From NCBI GenBank assembly GCA_015056945.1, contig SVFH01000015.1, positions 20,995 to 84,994 on the forward strand: 64,000 bases of DNA. The letters are read 5' to 3'. Each line of letters starts with the position of its first letter. Position 1 is the stretch's first letter. This DNA is from Lachnospiraceae bacterium. GTDB taxonomy: Bacteria > Bacillota > Clostridia > Lachnospirales > Lachnospiraceae. Below are positions 8,819 through 17,747 of the stretch, one piece after another. Made by a program: the position numbers and the translations under genes. The notes under the pieces were generated by a model that was given only the letters and a program-made list of their open reading frames with translations, did not search any database and was not told where the DNA came from.

Positions 8819-9301
8819 TTAATAGGTCAAAAATAAGTTCCTGCCTTCTTCTTTCTTGTGGCAAGTATCGGATGCATTACAGCACATACACAGCCGGCTC
8901 TTCTTGTCCGCCCTGTAAATCAATCCTGCAAGAGGATATTTCAATGCTTCCTGTTCAGTTCTGTGTAATCGTATTGCTTGTAAAATATGTAAAATTTCTT
9001 CTTCTTCAAATCCGCAATCTCGTAAAATCGGTTCTGCAAGTTCTGCACCGACAATTTCATGCGGAACATTCTTATCATACTGAATATGTCTTCCGCAATC
9101 ATGTAACAATGCGGTGGCATAAATCAACTCTTTGGAAACCAAAGAACCGTTTTCACAATTCAGAATCTCGGCAATTCTTGCCACATCCATCAAATGGGCA
9201 ATATTGTGCCGGCAATAAATACGGTCTTTTTCCCTATCATCAATTTCTTTCTGATATTCCTGATACAATGCGTTTGAAAGAATTCGGTTTACTCGTTCCA
9301 T
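8819..9301 (-). CDS. HD-domain phosphohydrolase within the folate operon
   Basis: This small 160-residue HD-domain protein has RHNIAHLMDVARIAEIL (first His), ALLHDCGRHIQYD (the HD pair) and a later RLHRTEQEAL. The metal-binding set looks intact, so it is probably an active phosphohydrolase. The substrate is unknown. It lies between folE (18 bases upstream) and folP (16 bases downstream), inside an otherwise dedicated folate operon. Dihydroneopterin triphosphate must lose phosphates before FolB acts, so this gene may supply that missing activity; that is inference from context. Confidence 0.8.
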   Translation of the reverse strand: MERVNRILSNALYQEYQKEIDDREKDRIYCRHNIAHLMDVARIAEILNCENGSLVSKELIYATALLHDCGRHIQYDKNVPHEIVGAELAEPILRDCGFEEEEILHILQAIRLHRTEQEALKYPLAGLIYRADKKSRLCMCCNASDTCHKKEEGRNLFLTY

Positions 9302-9318
9302 ATCGTTGCGTCCCTTTT

Positions 9319-9879
9319 TTATTGTGCATTCAACATACGGAAAAACAAATCTCTTGCATTGGAATCAGTTTCAAAAATGCCTCTTGTCGCAACTGTCACA
9401 GTTTTACTTCCGGGCTTTTTCACCCCACGCATTGTCATACACATATGCTCTGCTTCCATTACAACCATAACACCTTTCGGCATTAAATACTCCATAATTG
9501 CATCTGCCACCTGCGCAGATAACTGTTCCTGTAACTGGAGTCGCTTGGCAAAGCATTCCACCGTTCTGGCAATCTTGCTTAAGCCAACAACCTCTCCATC
9601 CGGAATATATGCAATATGTGCTTTTCCGTAAAAAGGCATCAAATGATGCTCGCACATCGAATAAAAGACAATATCTTTTACCAAAACACACTCGCTATTG
9701 TCTACTTTAAAACGTTTGGAAAGAATCTCACCTGCATCCTCATCTTTACCGGATAAAATCTGTGTATACATTCGCGCAATTCTTTCCGGCGTATCCACAA
9801 GACCTTCTCTGGTTACATCCTCTCCCATACCGTCTAAAAGCAGTTCTATTGCCTGTCGTATTTTACTTTCATCAACCAT
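9319..9879 (-). CDS. folE: GTP cyclohydrolase I (type IA)
   Basis: This 186-residue enzyme converts GTP to 7,8-dihydroneopterin triphosphate, the first step of folate synthesis. The zinc-binding and catalytic segment [19 protein letters not shown] and the downstream [19 protein letters not shown] are canonical, as are the TSDPERIA-like element ([11 protein letters not shown]) and the C-terminal [14 protein letters not shown] with the second Cys ligand. Its ribosome binding site lies at the tail of folC, nine bases away, so coupling is likely. Confidence 0.96.
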   Translation of the reverse strand: MVDESKIRQAIELLLDGMGEDVTREGLVDTPERIARMYTQILSGKDEDAGEILSKRFKVDNSECVLVKDIVFYSMCEHHLMPFYGKAHIAYIPDGEVVGLSKIARTVECFAKRLQLQEQLSAQVADAIMEYLMPKGVMVVMEAEHMCMTMRGVKKPGSKTVTVATRGIFETDSNARDLFFRMLNAQ

Positions 9880-9888
9880 TTTTTGTTG

Positions 9889-11193
9889 TTACCTCCCGGA
9901 CTTAACATATTGTTTCATGTAAGCCGCTTTCAATGAACCAAGATAGGACAACGAACCAAATGCAATTACCACACCATCTTCACCTGCCAGTAACGTTGCC
10001 ATCTCTAACGCTTCCTCTACGGAGTCAGCCGCGGTCACCCGCTCATGAAACGGTCGTATTTCTTCTGCCAGCGAGATAGCCGGCAAAGCCCGTTCTCTGA
10101 TTGGTGGAGTGACTGTCACAATATACTCAGCCAAACCACAGGAATCCTGAATCATTTTTGTATAATCTTTATCTTTCAGTACCCCCATTATATAGACAAT
10201 CCGCTTATTTGTAAAATAAAATGTAATTGTTTCCGTCAATCTCCGAACAGCATCCTCATTGTGTGCGCCATCCATTACCACATACGGCTTCCTGCCCAAC
10301 ACTTCAAATCTTCCGCTCCAGGCTGCCCGTTCGAAAGCAATACGTATTTTTTCTTCTGATAACTTTATCCCAAGCTCTTTCATCGCCTCCAGTGCCAAAA
10401 GGGCAACCGCCGCATTCTCAACCTGAAAAACACCAAGCATGGAAATTTTAATATCTTTATTATTCCGATAAGAAAAACGCTGTCCGTTTAAGGTCGCTTT
10501 CTTATTCTTTATTTCTTCCTTATTCACAAAACGTACCGGCACCTTAAGCAACTCACAACGTTTTGCAATAATTGCCTCTACCGAATCTGTCTGCGGTGCG
10601 CTGACTGCCAAAGACCCCTCTTTCAAAATTCCTGCTTTGACACTTGCAATCTCTTCCAATGTATTCCCCAGCATTGCCATATGGTCCATGCTGATAGAAG
10701 CAAACACCGTCATAAACGGTGCATCAATTACGTTTGTCGCATCCTCTGCCCCTCCCATTCCGCATTCAAGAATCACAAAGTCGCACTTCTTCTCTTTAAA
10801 ATACGCAAATGCCAATGCGGTCTCGAGTTCAAACGTCGTCGGATGCGAAAAACCATCATGCACCATATCTTGCGCAAGAGCAAATAACTTTTCCATTTCA
10901 TTGCCGATAAAAGTTTTGGTGATATATTGACGATTCACCTGAATCTTTTCCCTGTAATCGAATAATACAGGAGATAAATATCTGCCTACACGATATCCGT
11001 TCTCTATCAAAGCATCGTTCAAAAACGTGCAAACGGAACCTTTGCCGTTCGTTCCTGCCACATGAATAATCTTAAGTTCCTTCTGTGGATTTCCCATCCG
11101 TCTGAGCAATTCCCGTAATGTCTCAAGTCCCATGACACTCCCAAGAATATTCACCTTCTCTTCCAGATAGTCCATCACCGCTTCATATTTCAT
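9889..11193 (-). CDS. folC: Folylpolyglutamate synthase / dihydrofolate synthase
   Basis: This 434-residue Mur-ligase-type enzyme adds glutamate to dihydropteroate and to folates. The P-loop is VAGTNGKGSVCTF near residue 50; the second ATP-binding segment FVILECGMGGAEDATN and the ligase segment VVMDGAHNEDA are also present. The ATG at 11193 (MKYEAVMDYL) is preferred over a TTG three codons earlier because GAGGG lies ten bases before it. The operon order is PH-like gene, folC, folE, HD gene, folP, folBK, which covers all pterin-side steps; no pabA/pabB/pabC is in view. Confidence 0.95.
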   Translation of the reverse strand: MKYEAVMDYLEEKVNILGSVMGLETLRELLRRMGNPQKELKIIHVAGTNGKGSVCTFLNDALIENGYRVGRYLSPVLFDYREKIQVNRQYITKTFIGNEMEKLFALAQDMVHDGFSHPTTFELETALAFAYFKEKKCDFVILECGMGGAEDATNVIDAPFMTVFASISMDHMAMLGNTLEEIASVKAGILKEGSLAVSAPQTDSVEAIIAKRCELLKVPVRFVNKEEIKNKKATLNGQRFSYRNNKDIKISMLGVFQVENAAVALLALEAMKELGIKLSEEKIRIAFERAAWSGRFEVLGRKPYVVMDGAHNEDAVRRLTETITFYFTNKRIVYIMGVLKDKDYTKMIQDSCGLAEYIVTVTPPIRERALPAISLAEEIRPFHERVTAADSVEEALEMATLLAGEDGVVIAFGSLSYLGSLKAAYMKQYVKSGR

Positions 11194-11222
11194 GCAAACC
11201 AAACCCTCTTGCTTTCTATCGT

Positions 11223-11597
11223 TTATTCCTCGGAAAGTTCAATATCCTCGCCGCCTGCTCCGATATTTAAAGAATGGATGGTTCTTCTTCTCATACGCGC
11301 TTCCTCAGACTTATCAAGAATAAAATCCTTGACTTCCTGGGAATGCTTTACGTTCTTAATGATAAGCTGCTGATGCGTCGTATCACCCGTATAGCAAACC
11401 ACATCACCCAATCCGAACAATCGTTGAAAGAAACCGCGTTCAAGCTTAACATCCTGGATTTTGTACATATAACAGTCATTCTCGACCTTCTTAAACAATC
11501 CGCTGTCAATAGTCAATACATCCTCTTTAATGATGTATTTCGTAAAAGAAAACGGCAATCCGAATAAAATCCAACGTTTCTTTTCGATTAACTGCAT
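11223..11597 (-). CDS. Small PH-like (bacterial pleckstrin-homology) domain protein
   Basis: This 124-residue protein has the pattern of short bacterial PH/YdbT-like proteins: a beta-rich core with FGLPFSFTKYIIKEDVLTIDSGLFKKVENDCYMYKIQDV-type strands (described here in pieces: the DVLTIDSGLFKK and MYKIQDVKLERGFFQRLFG elements are the signature). No membrane segment is visible. It is the first gene after a promoter at 11627-11655 and precedes folC by 29 bases, so it probably shares the folate transcript. No link to folate chemistry is known to me; it may only share expression. Confidence 0.65.
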   Translation of the reverse strand: MQLIEKKRWILFGLPFSFTKYIIKEDVLTIDSGLFKKVENDCYMYKIQDVKLERGFFQRLFGLGDVVCYTGDTTHQQLIIKNVKHSQEVKDFILDKSEEARMRRRTIHSLNIGAGGEDIELSEE

Positions 11598-11626
11598 TGC
11601 AGAACCTCCCTTCGCGATAGACTTTT

Positions 11627-11655
11627 ATTATACTATAAAGTTTGCTTTATTTCCA
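11627..11655 (-). promoter_or_regulatory. Promoter of the folate operon
   Basis: On the minus strand, TGGAAA (11650-11655) and a perfect TATAAT (11627-11632) are 17 bases apart, upstream of the PH-like gene. Confidence 0.55.
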
Positions 11656-11760
11656 GTAAAAGCGACAGTATATTTTCATGTTTTTTACTTTTTTTGTTCT
11701 TATTATTTCTTTTCCTTTTTTTTGCAAAAACAGGACAAAATATTTATCATTTTCCCTTGC

Positions 11761-11788
11761 TTGTCAAACGTCGCTATGGTATTATTAT
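11761..11788 (+). promoter_or_regulatory. Promoter of pyrBI
   Basis: TTGTCA (11761-11766) and TATTAT (11783-11788) lie 16 bases apart. The leader to the pyrB start is only about 25 bases, which leaves no room for a PyrR attenuator; AAAGGAG precedes the start codon. Confidence 0.6.
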
Positions 11789-11821
11789 TCAAGTTTAAAA
11801 TGAATACGAAAGGAGTCCGCT

Positions 11822-12736
11822 ATGAGACATTTAATGAGTCCTCTCGATTTCACAACGGAAGAACTGGACAAGTTGTTTCAGCTTGCAAATGATATCGAGA
11901 ATAATCCAAAGAAATATGCGCATTGCTGCGACGGCAAGAAGCTCGCAACGTGTTTCTATGAGCCCAGCACAAGAACCCGACTTAGTTTTGAAGCAGCTAT
12001 GATTAACCTTGGAGGTAGTGTTATCGGATTTTCAAGCGCGGCATCTTCTTCTGCATCCAAAGGAGAAAGTGTTTCCGATACAATCCGTATGATTTCCTGT
12101 TATGCTGATATTTGTGCTATGCGCCATCCCAAAGAAGGTGCTCCCATGGTAGCAGCTACCAAATCAAGCATCCCTGTTGTCAATGCAGGCGACGGCGGAC
12201 ATCAGCATCCTACCCAGACTCTTACAGATTTACTTACAATCCGTTCTTTAAAAGGACGTTTAAACAATTTCACAATTGGTCTCTGCGGCGATCTCAAGTT
12301 TGGTCGTACCGTTCATTCTTTAATCAGCGCACTGATTCGTTATGAGAACATTTCCTTTGTTTTTATCTCTCCTGAAGAATTGCGCATCCCCGAATATATC
12401 ACCGAACAATTAAAAGAACTGAATATTCCTTATGAAGAAGTAATTCGTTTGGAAGAAGTTATGCCAAAGCTTGATTTACTTTACATGACACGAGTTCAAC
12501 AGGAACGTTTCTTCAACGAAGAAGACTATATCCGTTTGAAAGACTTCTATATCTTAGACAAAGCCAAAATGTCCCTTGCCAAAGATGACATGCTCGTGCT
12601 TCACCCGCTGCCCCGTGTAAATGAAATTTCCGTAGAGGTTGATGATGACCCGCGTGCAGCATATTTCAGACAGGTACAATACGGTGTTTATGCCCGTATG
12701 GCATTGATACTTACGTTACTTGAAATTGAAGTTTAG
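11822..12736 (+). CDS. pyrB: Aspartate carbamoyltransferase, catalytic subunit
   Basis: This 304-residue catalytic chain condenses carbamoyl phosphate and aspartate in pyrimidine synthesis. The carbamoyl-phosphate site [16 protein letters not shown] (near residue 47) and the aspartate-binding segment [17 protein letters not shown] (near 128) are intact, as are MTRVQQERF and the C-terminal HPLPRVNEI. The next gene, 13 bases downstream, encodes the regulatory chain, so the enzyme is probably the allosteric class B holoenzyme. Confidence 0.97.
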   Translation: MRHLMSPLDFTTEELDKLFQLANDIENNPKKYAHCCDGKKLATCFYEPSTRTRLSFEAAMINLGGSVIGFSSAASSSASKGESVSDTIRMISCYADICAMRHPKEGAPMVAATKSSIPVVNAGDGGHQHPTQTLTDLLTIRSLKGRLNNFTIGLCGDLKFGRTVHSLISALIRYENISFVFISPEELRIPEYITEQLKELNIPYEEVIRLEEVMPKLDLLYMTRVQQERFFNEEDYIRLKDFYILDKAKMSLAKDDMLVLHPLPRVNEISVEVDDDPRAAYFRQVQYGVYARMALILTLLEIEV

Positions 12737-12749
12737 GAGGTAGAACACA

Positions 12750-13202
12750 ATGCTTAATATAGGAAAAATCGAAGAAGGTTTTGTATTAGACCACATCAAA
12801 GCAGGCAAAAGTCTTTCCATCTACCATCATCTTCAGTTAGACAAGAAAGACTGTACTGTAGCTATTATCAAAAATGCCAAGAGCAAACAAATGGGCAAAA
12901 AAGATATTCTGAAAGTTGAATGCGATATCAAAGAGATGGATATGGATGTGCTTGCTGTAATCGACCATGACATCACTGTAAATGTAATCAAAGGCGGAGA
13001 AATCGTTGAGAAGCAGGAACTTTCCCTTCCCAAAGAAGTAAAGAATATCTACAAATGCAAAAATCCCCGCTGTATTACTTCTATCGAGCAGGAACTTCCT
13101 CACATCTTCTGTCTTGCAGATGAGAAAAAAGCTGTTTACCGCTGCAAATACTGTGAAGAGAAATGCAACGATGATTTGAAAGATAAATATTTGTTCCACT
13201 AA
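12750..13202 (+). CDS. pyrI: Aspartate carbamoyltransferase, regulatory subunit
   Basis: This 150-residue PyrI chain binds nucleotide effectors (CTP/ATP) and holds the catalytic trimers together. The N-terminal nucleotide-binding domain reads IEEGFVLDHIKAGKSLSIY. The C-terminal zinc domain has four Cys: CKNPRC near residue 103 and CKYCEEKC near 135. The gene follows pyrB with its own GGAGG site and is followed by a strong terminator. Confidence 0.95.
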   Translation: MLNIGKIEEGFVLDHIKAGKSLSIYHHLQLDKKDCTVAIIKNAKSKQMGKKDILKVECDIKEMDMDVLAVIDHDITVNVIKGGEIVEKQELSLPKEVKNIYKCKNPRCITSIEQELPHIFCLADEKKAVYRCKYCEEKCNDDLKDKYLFH

Positions 13203-13244
13203 GAGAATGTAATGTAATTCAAATTCATACAATCCTAACAAAAT

Positions 13245-13284
13245 ACGCCGGCTGCAATCATTTGAAATTTGCAGCCGGCGTTTC
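13245..13284 (+). terminator. Terminator of pyrBI
   Basis: A perfect 13-bp GC-rich stem (13245-13257 with 13269-13281) is followed by TTT. It also faces the end of leuS and may act on both strands. Confidence 0.8.
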
Positions 13285-13320
13285 GTGCTCCGCTATATTG
13301 CAAGCGAAGAATTCTGATTC

Positions 13321-15744
13321 TTATTTCACCACAATATTAATAATCTTTCCTTTTACGTAAATCTCTTTGACAACGGTTTTTCCCGCAATCGCAGACTGTA
13401 CGGAAGCAATCTCTTTTGCTTTTGCAATTGCGGAATCGCTTTCTTCATCCACACCAATCTCAACGGTTCCTTTTACCTTACCGTTAATCTGAACTCCGAT
13501 TACAATTGTATCCTCTTTCAGTAATGCTTCATCAAATACAGGCCACTGCTCATATGCAATCGTATCATCATGTCCCAAAATCTGCCACAGTTCTTCACCG
13601 ACATGCGGGCAAATACAAGAGAACATCTTTACAAAGCCCTCTGCGTATTCCTTCGGACACTTCTCTGCCTTATATGCCGCATTTATAAAAATCATCATCT
13701 GGCTGATTGCAGTATTGAAACCAAGCTGTTCAAAGTCAGAAGTTACTTTTTTCACCGTCTGATGATAAATCTTTGTTAATGTATCATCCTGCTCGGTTGT
13801 AAGTTTGTCTTCATTGGTAAAATATGTCCATACACGATTGATAAATCTTCTGGCACCTTCAACACCCTGAGGATTCCAAGGCTTTGAAACTTCCAAAGGC
13901 CCCATAAACATTTCATATAATCTCAGTGTATCTGCACCAAAATCATTAATAACATCACTCGGATTTACCACAAACTCAGGGAAACGTTTACCCATCTTAA
14001 TACCGTTTTCACCAAGAATCATACCCTGGTGAACTAACTTCTGAAACGGCTCTTTGACAGGTGACAAGCCTTTGTCATAAAGGAAACGGTTCCAAATTCT
14101 TGCATACATTAAGTGACCTACCGCATGCTCGGGTCCACCGATATAAAGGTCTACCGGTAACCAATGCTTTAAGAGCTCCTGATTTGCAAACTCTTTGTCA
14201 TTATGCGGATCAATATATCGCATATAATACCAGCTTGATCCGGCACTTCCGGGCATGGTAGAAGTCTCACGGATACCCTTTACGCCATTATTGTCATACT
14301 GCTTCCACTCTGTTGCATTCTCCAAAGGTGCTTTCCCGTTCTTACCCTTGTAATCCTCAAGTTCAGGAAGTACCAAAGGTAATTCAGCATCATCAAGTAC
14401 ATGAATCTGTCCATCCTCGCCATGAACAACGGGAACGGGTTCTCCCCAGTAACGCTGACGGGCAAAAATCCACTCACGGAAATGATAATTTACCGTTCTG
14501 CGTGCAACACCCTGCTTCTCTAACTTAGCCGTAATTGCTTCTTTGGCTTCTTCAACAGTCAGACCTGTAAATTCTTCTGAATTAACTAATTTACAGCCTT
14601 TACCAAGATATTCTCCCTTTTCAAATGCTTTCTCGCTTACATCTGCACCATCAATTACCTGAATCATGGGAATATTGTGTGCAATGGCATATTCAAAGTC
14701 TCGCTGGTCATGAGAAGGAACCGCCATAACCGCACCTGTTCCATAGCTTGCAAGAACGAAATCACCGATATATAAAGGAACTTCCTTTCCGTTTACCGGA
14801 TTGATTGCATAAAGTCCCTCTAACGGACAGCCGGACTTGGTTTTATTCAATTCCGTACGGTCCATATCATTCTTCTTTAAAGTTTCATCAATATAAGCCT
14901 GTACCTGCTCCTGATTCTTTACACGCGGCATCAAATCCTTCACAATCTGACCGTCCGGTGCAAGTACCATGAAAGTAATACCGTAAATCGTCTCAATACA
15001 GGTTGTATAAATAGAGAATTTACCGCCTCCTACAATTTCAAAATCAACCTCAACACCTTCGGATTTGCCAATCCAGTGTCTCTGGATATCTTTGGTTGAT
15101 TCCGGCCAGTCAATCTCTTCAAGACCTTCAAGCAATTTCTCCGCAAACGCAGGCTGATTGATTACCCACTGCTTCATATTCTTACGGATAACCGGATATC
15201 CTCCGCGCTCTGACTTTCCGTCAATAACTTCATCGTTGGAGAGAACGGTTCCGAGCTCCTCACACCAGTTTACAGGCATATCAACATATTTAGCATATCC
15301 GTCTAAATAAAGCTGTTTAAAAATCCACTGGGTCCATTTATAAAATTCAGGATCACTGGTTGCAATTACCTTGCTCCAGTCATAGTCAAATCCAAGTTCC
15401 TTTAACTGACCTGAAAAAGTTTCAATATTCTTCTGCGTAAATCCGTTTGGATGGTTACCGGTACTTACCGCATACTGTTCTGCCGGCAATCCAAAGGAAT
15501 CATACCCCATCGGATGCAAAACGTTATAGCCCTGCATACGCTTCATTCTGGACACAATGTCAGTCGCAGTATATCCTTCCGGATGTCCCGCATGCAACCC
15601 AACACCTGAGGGATACGGAAACATATCAAGCGCATAAAACTTCGGCTTGCTAAAATCCCATACATCTGTCTTAAAAGTTTCTTTTTCCGCCCAGTAATTT
15701 TGCCATTTTTTTTCAATTTCTTTCGGATTATAAACTCTTTCCAT
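13321..15744 (-). CDS. leuS: Leucyl-tRNA synthetase
   Basis: This 807-residue class I synthetase charges tRNA-Leu. The HIGH-type motif is PSGVGLHAGHPEGYTATDI near residue 45. The editing domain follows (TTCIETIYGITFMVLAPDG). The KMSKS position reads ENGIKMGKRFPEF, a variant seen in some Firmicute LeuS proteins. The C-terminal anticodon-binding region ends GKIINIVVK. The ATG at 15744 (MERVYNPKEIEKKW) is chosen over an upstream in-frame start because AAAGAGG sits seven bases before it. Expression is controlled by the T-box-type terminator switch immediately upstream. Confidence 0.97.
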   Translation of the reverse strand: MERVYNPKEIEKKWQNYWAEKETFKTDVWDFSKPKFYALDMFPYPSGVGLHAGHPEGYTATDIVSRMKRMQGYNVLHPMGYDSFGLPAEQYAVSTGNHPNGFTQKNIETFSGQLKELGFDYDWSKVIATSDPEFYKWTQWIFKQLYLDGYAKYVDMPVNWCEELGTVLSNDEVIDGKSERGGYPVIRKNMKQWVINQPAFAEKLLEGLEEIDWPESTKDIQRHWIGKSEGVEVDFEIVGGGKFSIYTTCIETIYGITFMVLAPDGQIVKDLMPRVKNQEQVQAYIDETLKKNDMDRTELNKTKSGCPLEGLYAINPVNGKEVPLYIGDFVLASYGTGAVMAVPSHDQRDFEYAIAHNIPMIQVIDGADVSEKAFEKGEYLGKGCKLVNSEEFTGLTVEEAKEAITAKLEKQGVARRTVNYHFREWIFARQRYWGEPVPVVHGEDGQIHVLDDAELPLVLPELEDYKGKNGKAPLENATEWKQYDNNGVKGIRETSTMPGSAGSSWYYMRYIDPHNDKEFANQELLKHWLPVDLYIGGPEHAVGHLMYARIWNRFLYDKGLSPVKEPFQKLVHQGMILGENGIKMGKRFPEFVVNPSDVINDFGADTLRLYEMFMGPLEVSKPWNPQGVEGARRFINRVWTYFTNEDKLTTEQDDTLTKIYHQTVKKVTSDFEQLGFNTAISQMMIFINAAYKAEKCPKEYAEGFVKMFSCICPHVGEELWQILGHDDTIAYEQWPVFDEALLKEDTIVIGVQINGKVKGTVEIGVDEESDSAIAKAKEIASVQSAIAGKTVVKEIYVKGKIINIVVK

Positions 15745-15765
15745 TTTAAAACCTCTTTCCTCGTA

Positions 15766-15870
15766 CAATAAAAGCCCCTTCGTTACAGAAACGAAAGAGC
15801 TTGTTTACCGTGGTACCACTCTAGTTCTATTGTTTCACCGTAAGGACTCAAAGTCTTTTTAATTTTCCAT
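15766..15870 (-). ncRNA. Short T-box-type leader (tRNA-Leu responsive) of leuS
   Basis: Read on the minus strand, the T-box sequence AGAGTGGTACCACGG (15808-15822) is followed by a terminator whose arms pair over 11 bp (15790-15800 with 15774-15784, some G-U), then TTTTATTG. The AGAG of the T-box can instead pair with the CUCU of the terminator's 5' arm, the classic antiterminator alternative. A small stem GACTTTGAGTC lies at 15845-15855. The promoter sits so close that the transcript has only about 50 bases before the T-box, too few for a canonical Stem I with specifier loop. Confidence 0.75.
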
Positions 15871-15876
15871 TTGTTT

Positions 15877-15905
15877 ATTTTATCCTTTCCGATGCTCTCT
15901 GTCAA
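15877..15905 (-). promoter_or_regulatory. Promoter of leuS
   Basis: A perfect TTGACA (15900-15905) and TAAAAT (15877-15882) are 17 bases apart on the minus strand, 9 bases past the stop codon of the upstream ligase gene. Confidence 0.7.
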
Positions 15906-15913
15906 GTGATATC

Positions 15914-17548
15914 TTACCCCTTATTCTGCGCCGCAACAAGGCTTTCACCGCAGTAACGTTCGCGAAGCTTAGGCTTCTCAATCTTTCCTGTCGGATTTCT
16001 TGGGATATCCGCAAAAATAATGGTATGCGGACGTTTATAACGGGGAAGTTTATGGCAGAATTCATTCAGTTCTTCCTCTGTTAACGTGTAGCCTTCTTTG
16101 ACTTCCACGATTGCCGCACAAACCTCGCCGAGACGTTTATCGGGAATACCAATTACCGCAACATCTTTTACCGCAATATTGCTGCGGATAAAATCTTCAA
16201 TCTGAACGGGATAAATATTCTCGCCACCGCTGATAACAACATCTTTCTTACGGTCAACAAGGAAAATAAATCCGTCTTCATCTTCCTGTGCCATATCACC
16301 GGTAAATAACCAGCCGTCTGCAAGGACTTCTGCTGTTGCCTTCTCATCCCTATAATAGCATGTCATGACGCCGGGACCTTTGACTGCGAGCTCACCCACC
16401 TGACCTTTTTCAACGGTCTGTCTGTTCTCATCCACAATTCTTACTTCCCAACCATAGCCTGCTTTACCGATTGCACCAACCTTATGGATATTTTCAACAC
16501 CAAGATGTACACATCCCGGTCCGATGGATTCACTTAAACCATAATTTGTATCATATAAGTGATTCGGGAATATCTTCTTCCAGCGGGCAATCAAGCTGGG
16601 CGGAACGGGCTGCGCACCGATATGCATCAGTCTCCACTGTGACAAATCGTAATCTTCCAATTTAATATCGCCTCTGTCAATTGCATCCAGAATATCCTGC
16701 GCCCAAGGAACAAGAAGCCACACAATACTGCACTTTTCTTTGGATACGGCATCCAGAATCAGTGACGGCTTTGTTCCTTTTAACAGAACGGCTTTCGCAC
16801 CCTCCAAGAAAGAACCGAACCAGTGCATCTTTGCACCTGTGTGATACAAAGGCGGAATACAAAGAAAGACATCATCCTTGGTCTGTCCGTGATGATTCTG
16901 CTCTACTTTACAGGAATGCATCAAACTTCTGTGCTTATGTAAAATTGCCTTCGGGAAACCTGTTGTTCCTGAAGAAAAATAAATTGCCGCATCATCATCA
17001 TCCGTCAGTTTAATCATCGGCGTCTGGCTGGAACAGTCAGCTGTCAGAGATGCATAATCTTCTGCAAAGGAAGGACAGCTTTCACCCACATAAAAGAGGA
17101 GTCTGTTTTTGCTGATATCATCTGCAATCTCTTCCACACGTCCGATAAATTCCGGTCCGAACACAAGAATGTCTACTTCTGCAAGCTCAAGACAATACTT
17201 AATCTCATCCGGTGCATATCGGAAGTTCAAAGGTACTGCCAAAGCTCCGGTCTTTAAAATACCAAAATAAATCGGAAGCCATTCCAGGCAGTTCATCAAA
17301 AGAATTGCTACCTTATCGCCTTTTTTTACACCACGGGAAAGAAGCATATTAGCAAAACGGTTTGCTTTTTCTTCAAACACATTCCATGTAATCTCTCTGC
17401 GATAATGGGTTGTGGGATTAGGTTGAATCAACTCATATTCCTTCCACGTAACCCTTTTTGTTTCCTTAATCTCGGGATTAATTTCCACAAGACAAATATC
17501 TTCTCCATATAATTTACAATTGCGCTCTAAAATCTCCGTAATCGGCAT
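15914..17548 (-). CDS. AMP-binding acyl-CoA ligase (ANL superfamily)
   Basis: This 544-residue adenylate-forming enzyme activates a carboxylic acid as acyl-AMP and then acyl-CoA. The AMP-binding motif is YFSSGTTGFPKAILHKH near residue 190. The A5 motif NYGLSESIGPG, the A7/A8 motifs GWLFTGDMAQEDEDGFIFLVDRKKD and the catalytic C-terminal Lys segment NPTGKIEKPKLRERYCG are present. Overall it resembles medium/long-chain fatty-acid or bile-acid CoA ligases; the substrate cannot be told from sequence. No other fatty-acid or bile-acid genes flank it. It lies just upstream of leuS but that gene has its own promoter. Confidence 0.85.
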   Translation of the reverse strand: MPITEILERNCKLYGEDICLVEINPEIKETKRVTWKEYELIQPNPTTHYRREITWNVFEEKANRFANMLLSRGVKKGDKVAILLMNCLEWLPIYFGILKTGALAVPLNFRYAPDEIKYCLELAEVDILVFGPEFIGRVEEIADDISKNRLLFYVGESCPSFAEDYASLTADCSSQTPMIKLTDDDDAAIYFSSGTTGFPKAILHKHRSLMHSCKVEQNHHGQTKDDVFLCIPPLYHTGAKMHWFGSFLEGAKAVLLKGTKPSLILDAVSKEKCSIVWLLVPWAQDILDAIDRGDIKLEDYDLSQWRLMHIGAQPVPPSLIARWKKIFPNHLYDTNYGLSESIGPGCVHLGVENIHKVGAIGKAGYGWEVRIVDENRQTVEKGQVGELAVKGPGVMTCYYRDEKATAEVLADGWLFTGDMAQEDEDGFIFLVDRKKDVVISGGENIYPVQIEDFIRSNIAVKDVAVIGIPDKRLGEVCAAIVEVKEGYTLTEEELNEFCHKLPRYKRPHTIIFADIPRNPTGKIEKPKLRERYCGESLVAAQNKG

Positions 17549-17659
17549 TTCTCATTTCCTCCTTACACGGGCAAAAAACGCCCGAATATAATTATGCCAC
17601 TTTAAAGTGAAAAAGTAAATATGCGATTCGTATAAAATATAGCTTATTAAAACGTCAAA

Positions 17660-17699
17660 TTACATAAAGCGCCGGCATCCAACCGCGGACACCGGCGCT
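17660..17699 (-). terminator. Terminator of the giant LRR gene
   Basis: An 8-bp GC stem (17668-17675 with 17692-17699) with an internal loop is followed on the minus strand by a T-rich stretch. It separates the giant gene from the ligase gene. Confidence 0.7.
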
Positions 17700-17747
17700 C
17701 ATTTGATTTCTCAATACCGAAGAATCAGTCTCATAAACAATCGTTCT

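Noticed and set aside
11790..11822. PyrR attenuator ahead of pyrBI
   Set aside because: The promoter-to-start distance of about 30 bases leaves no space for terminator and antiterminator.
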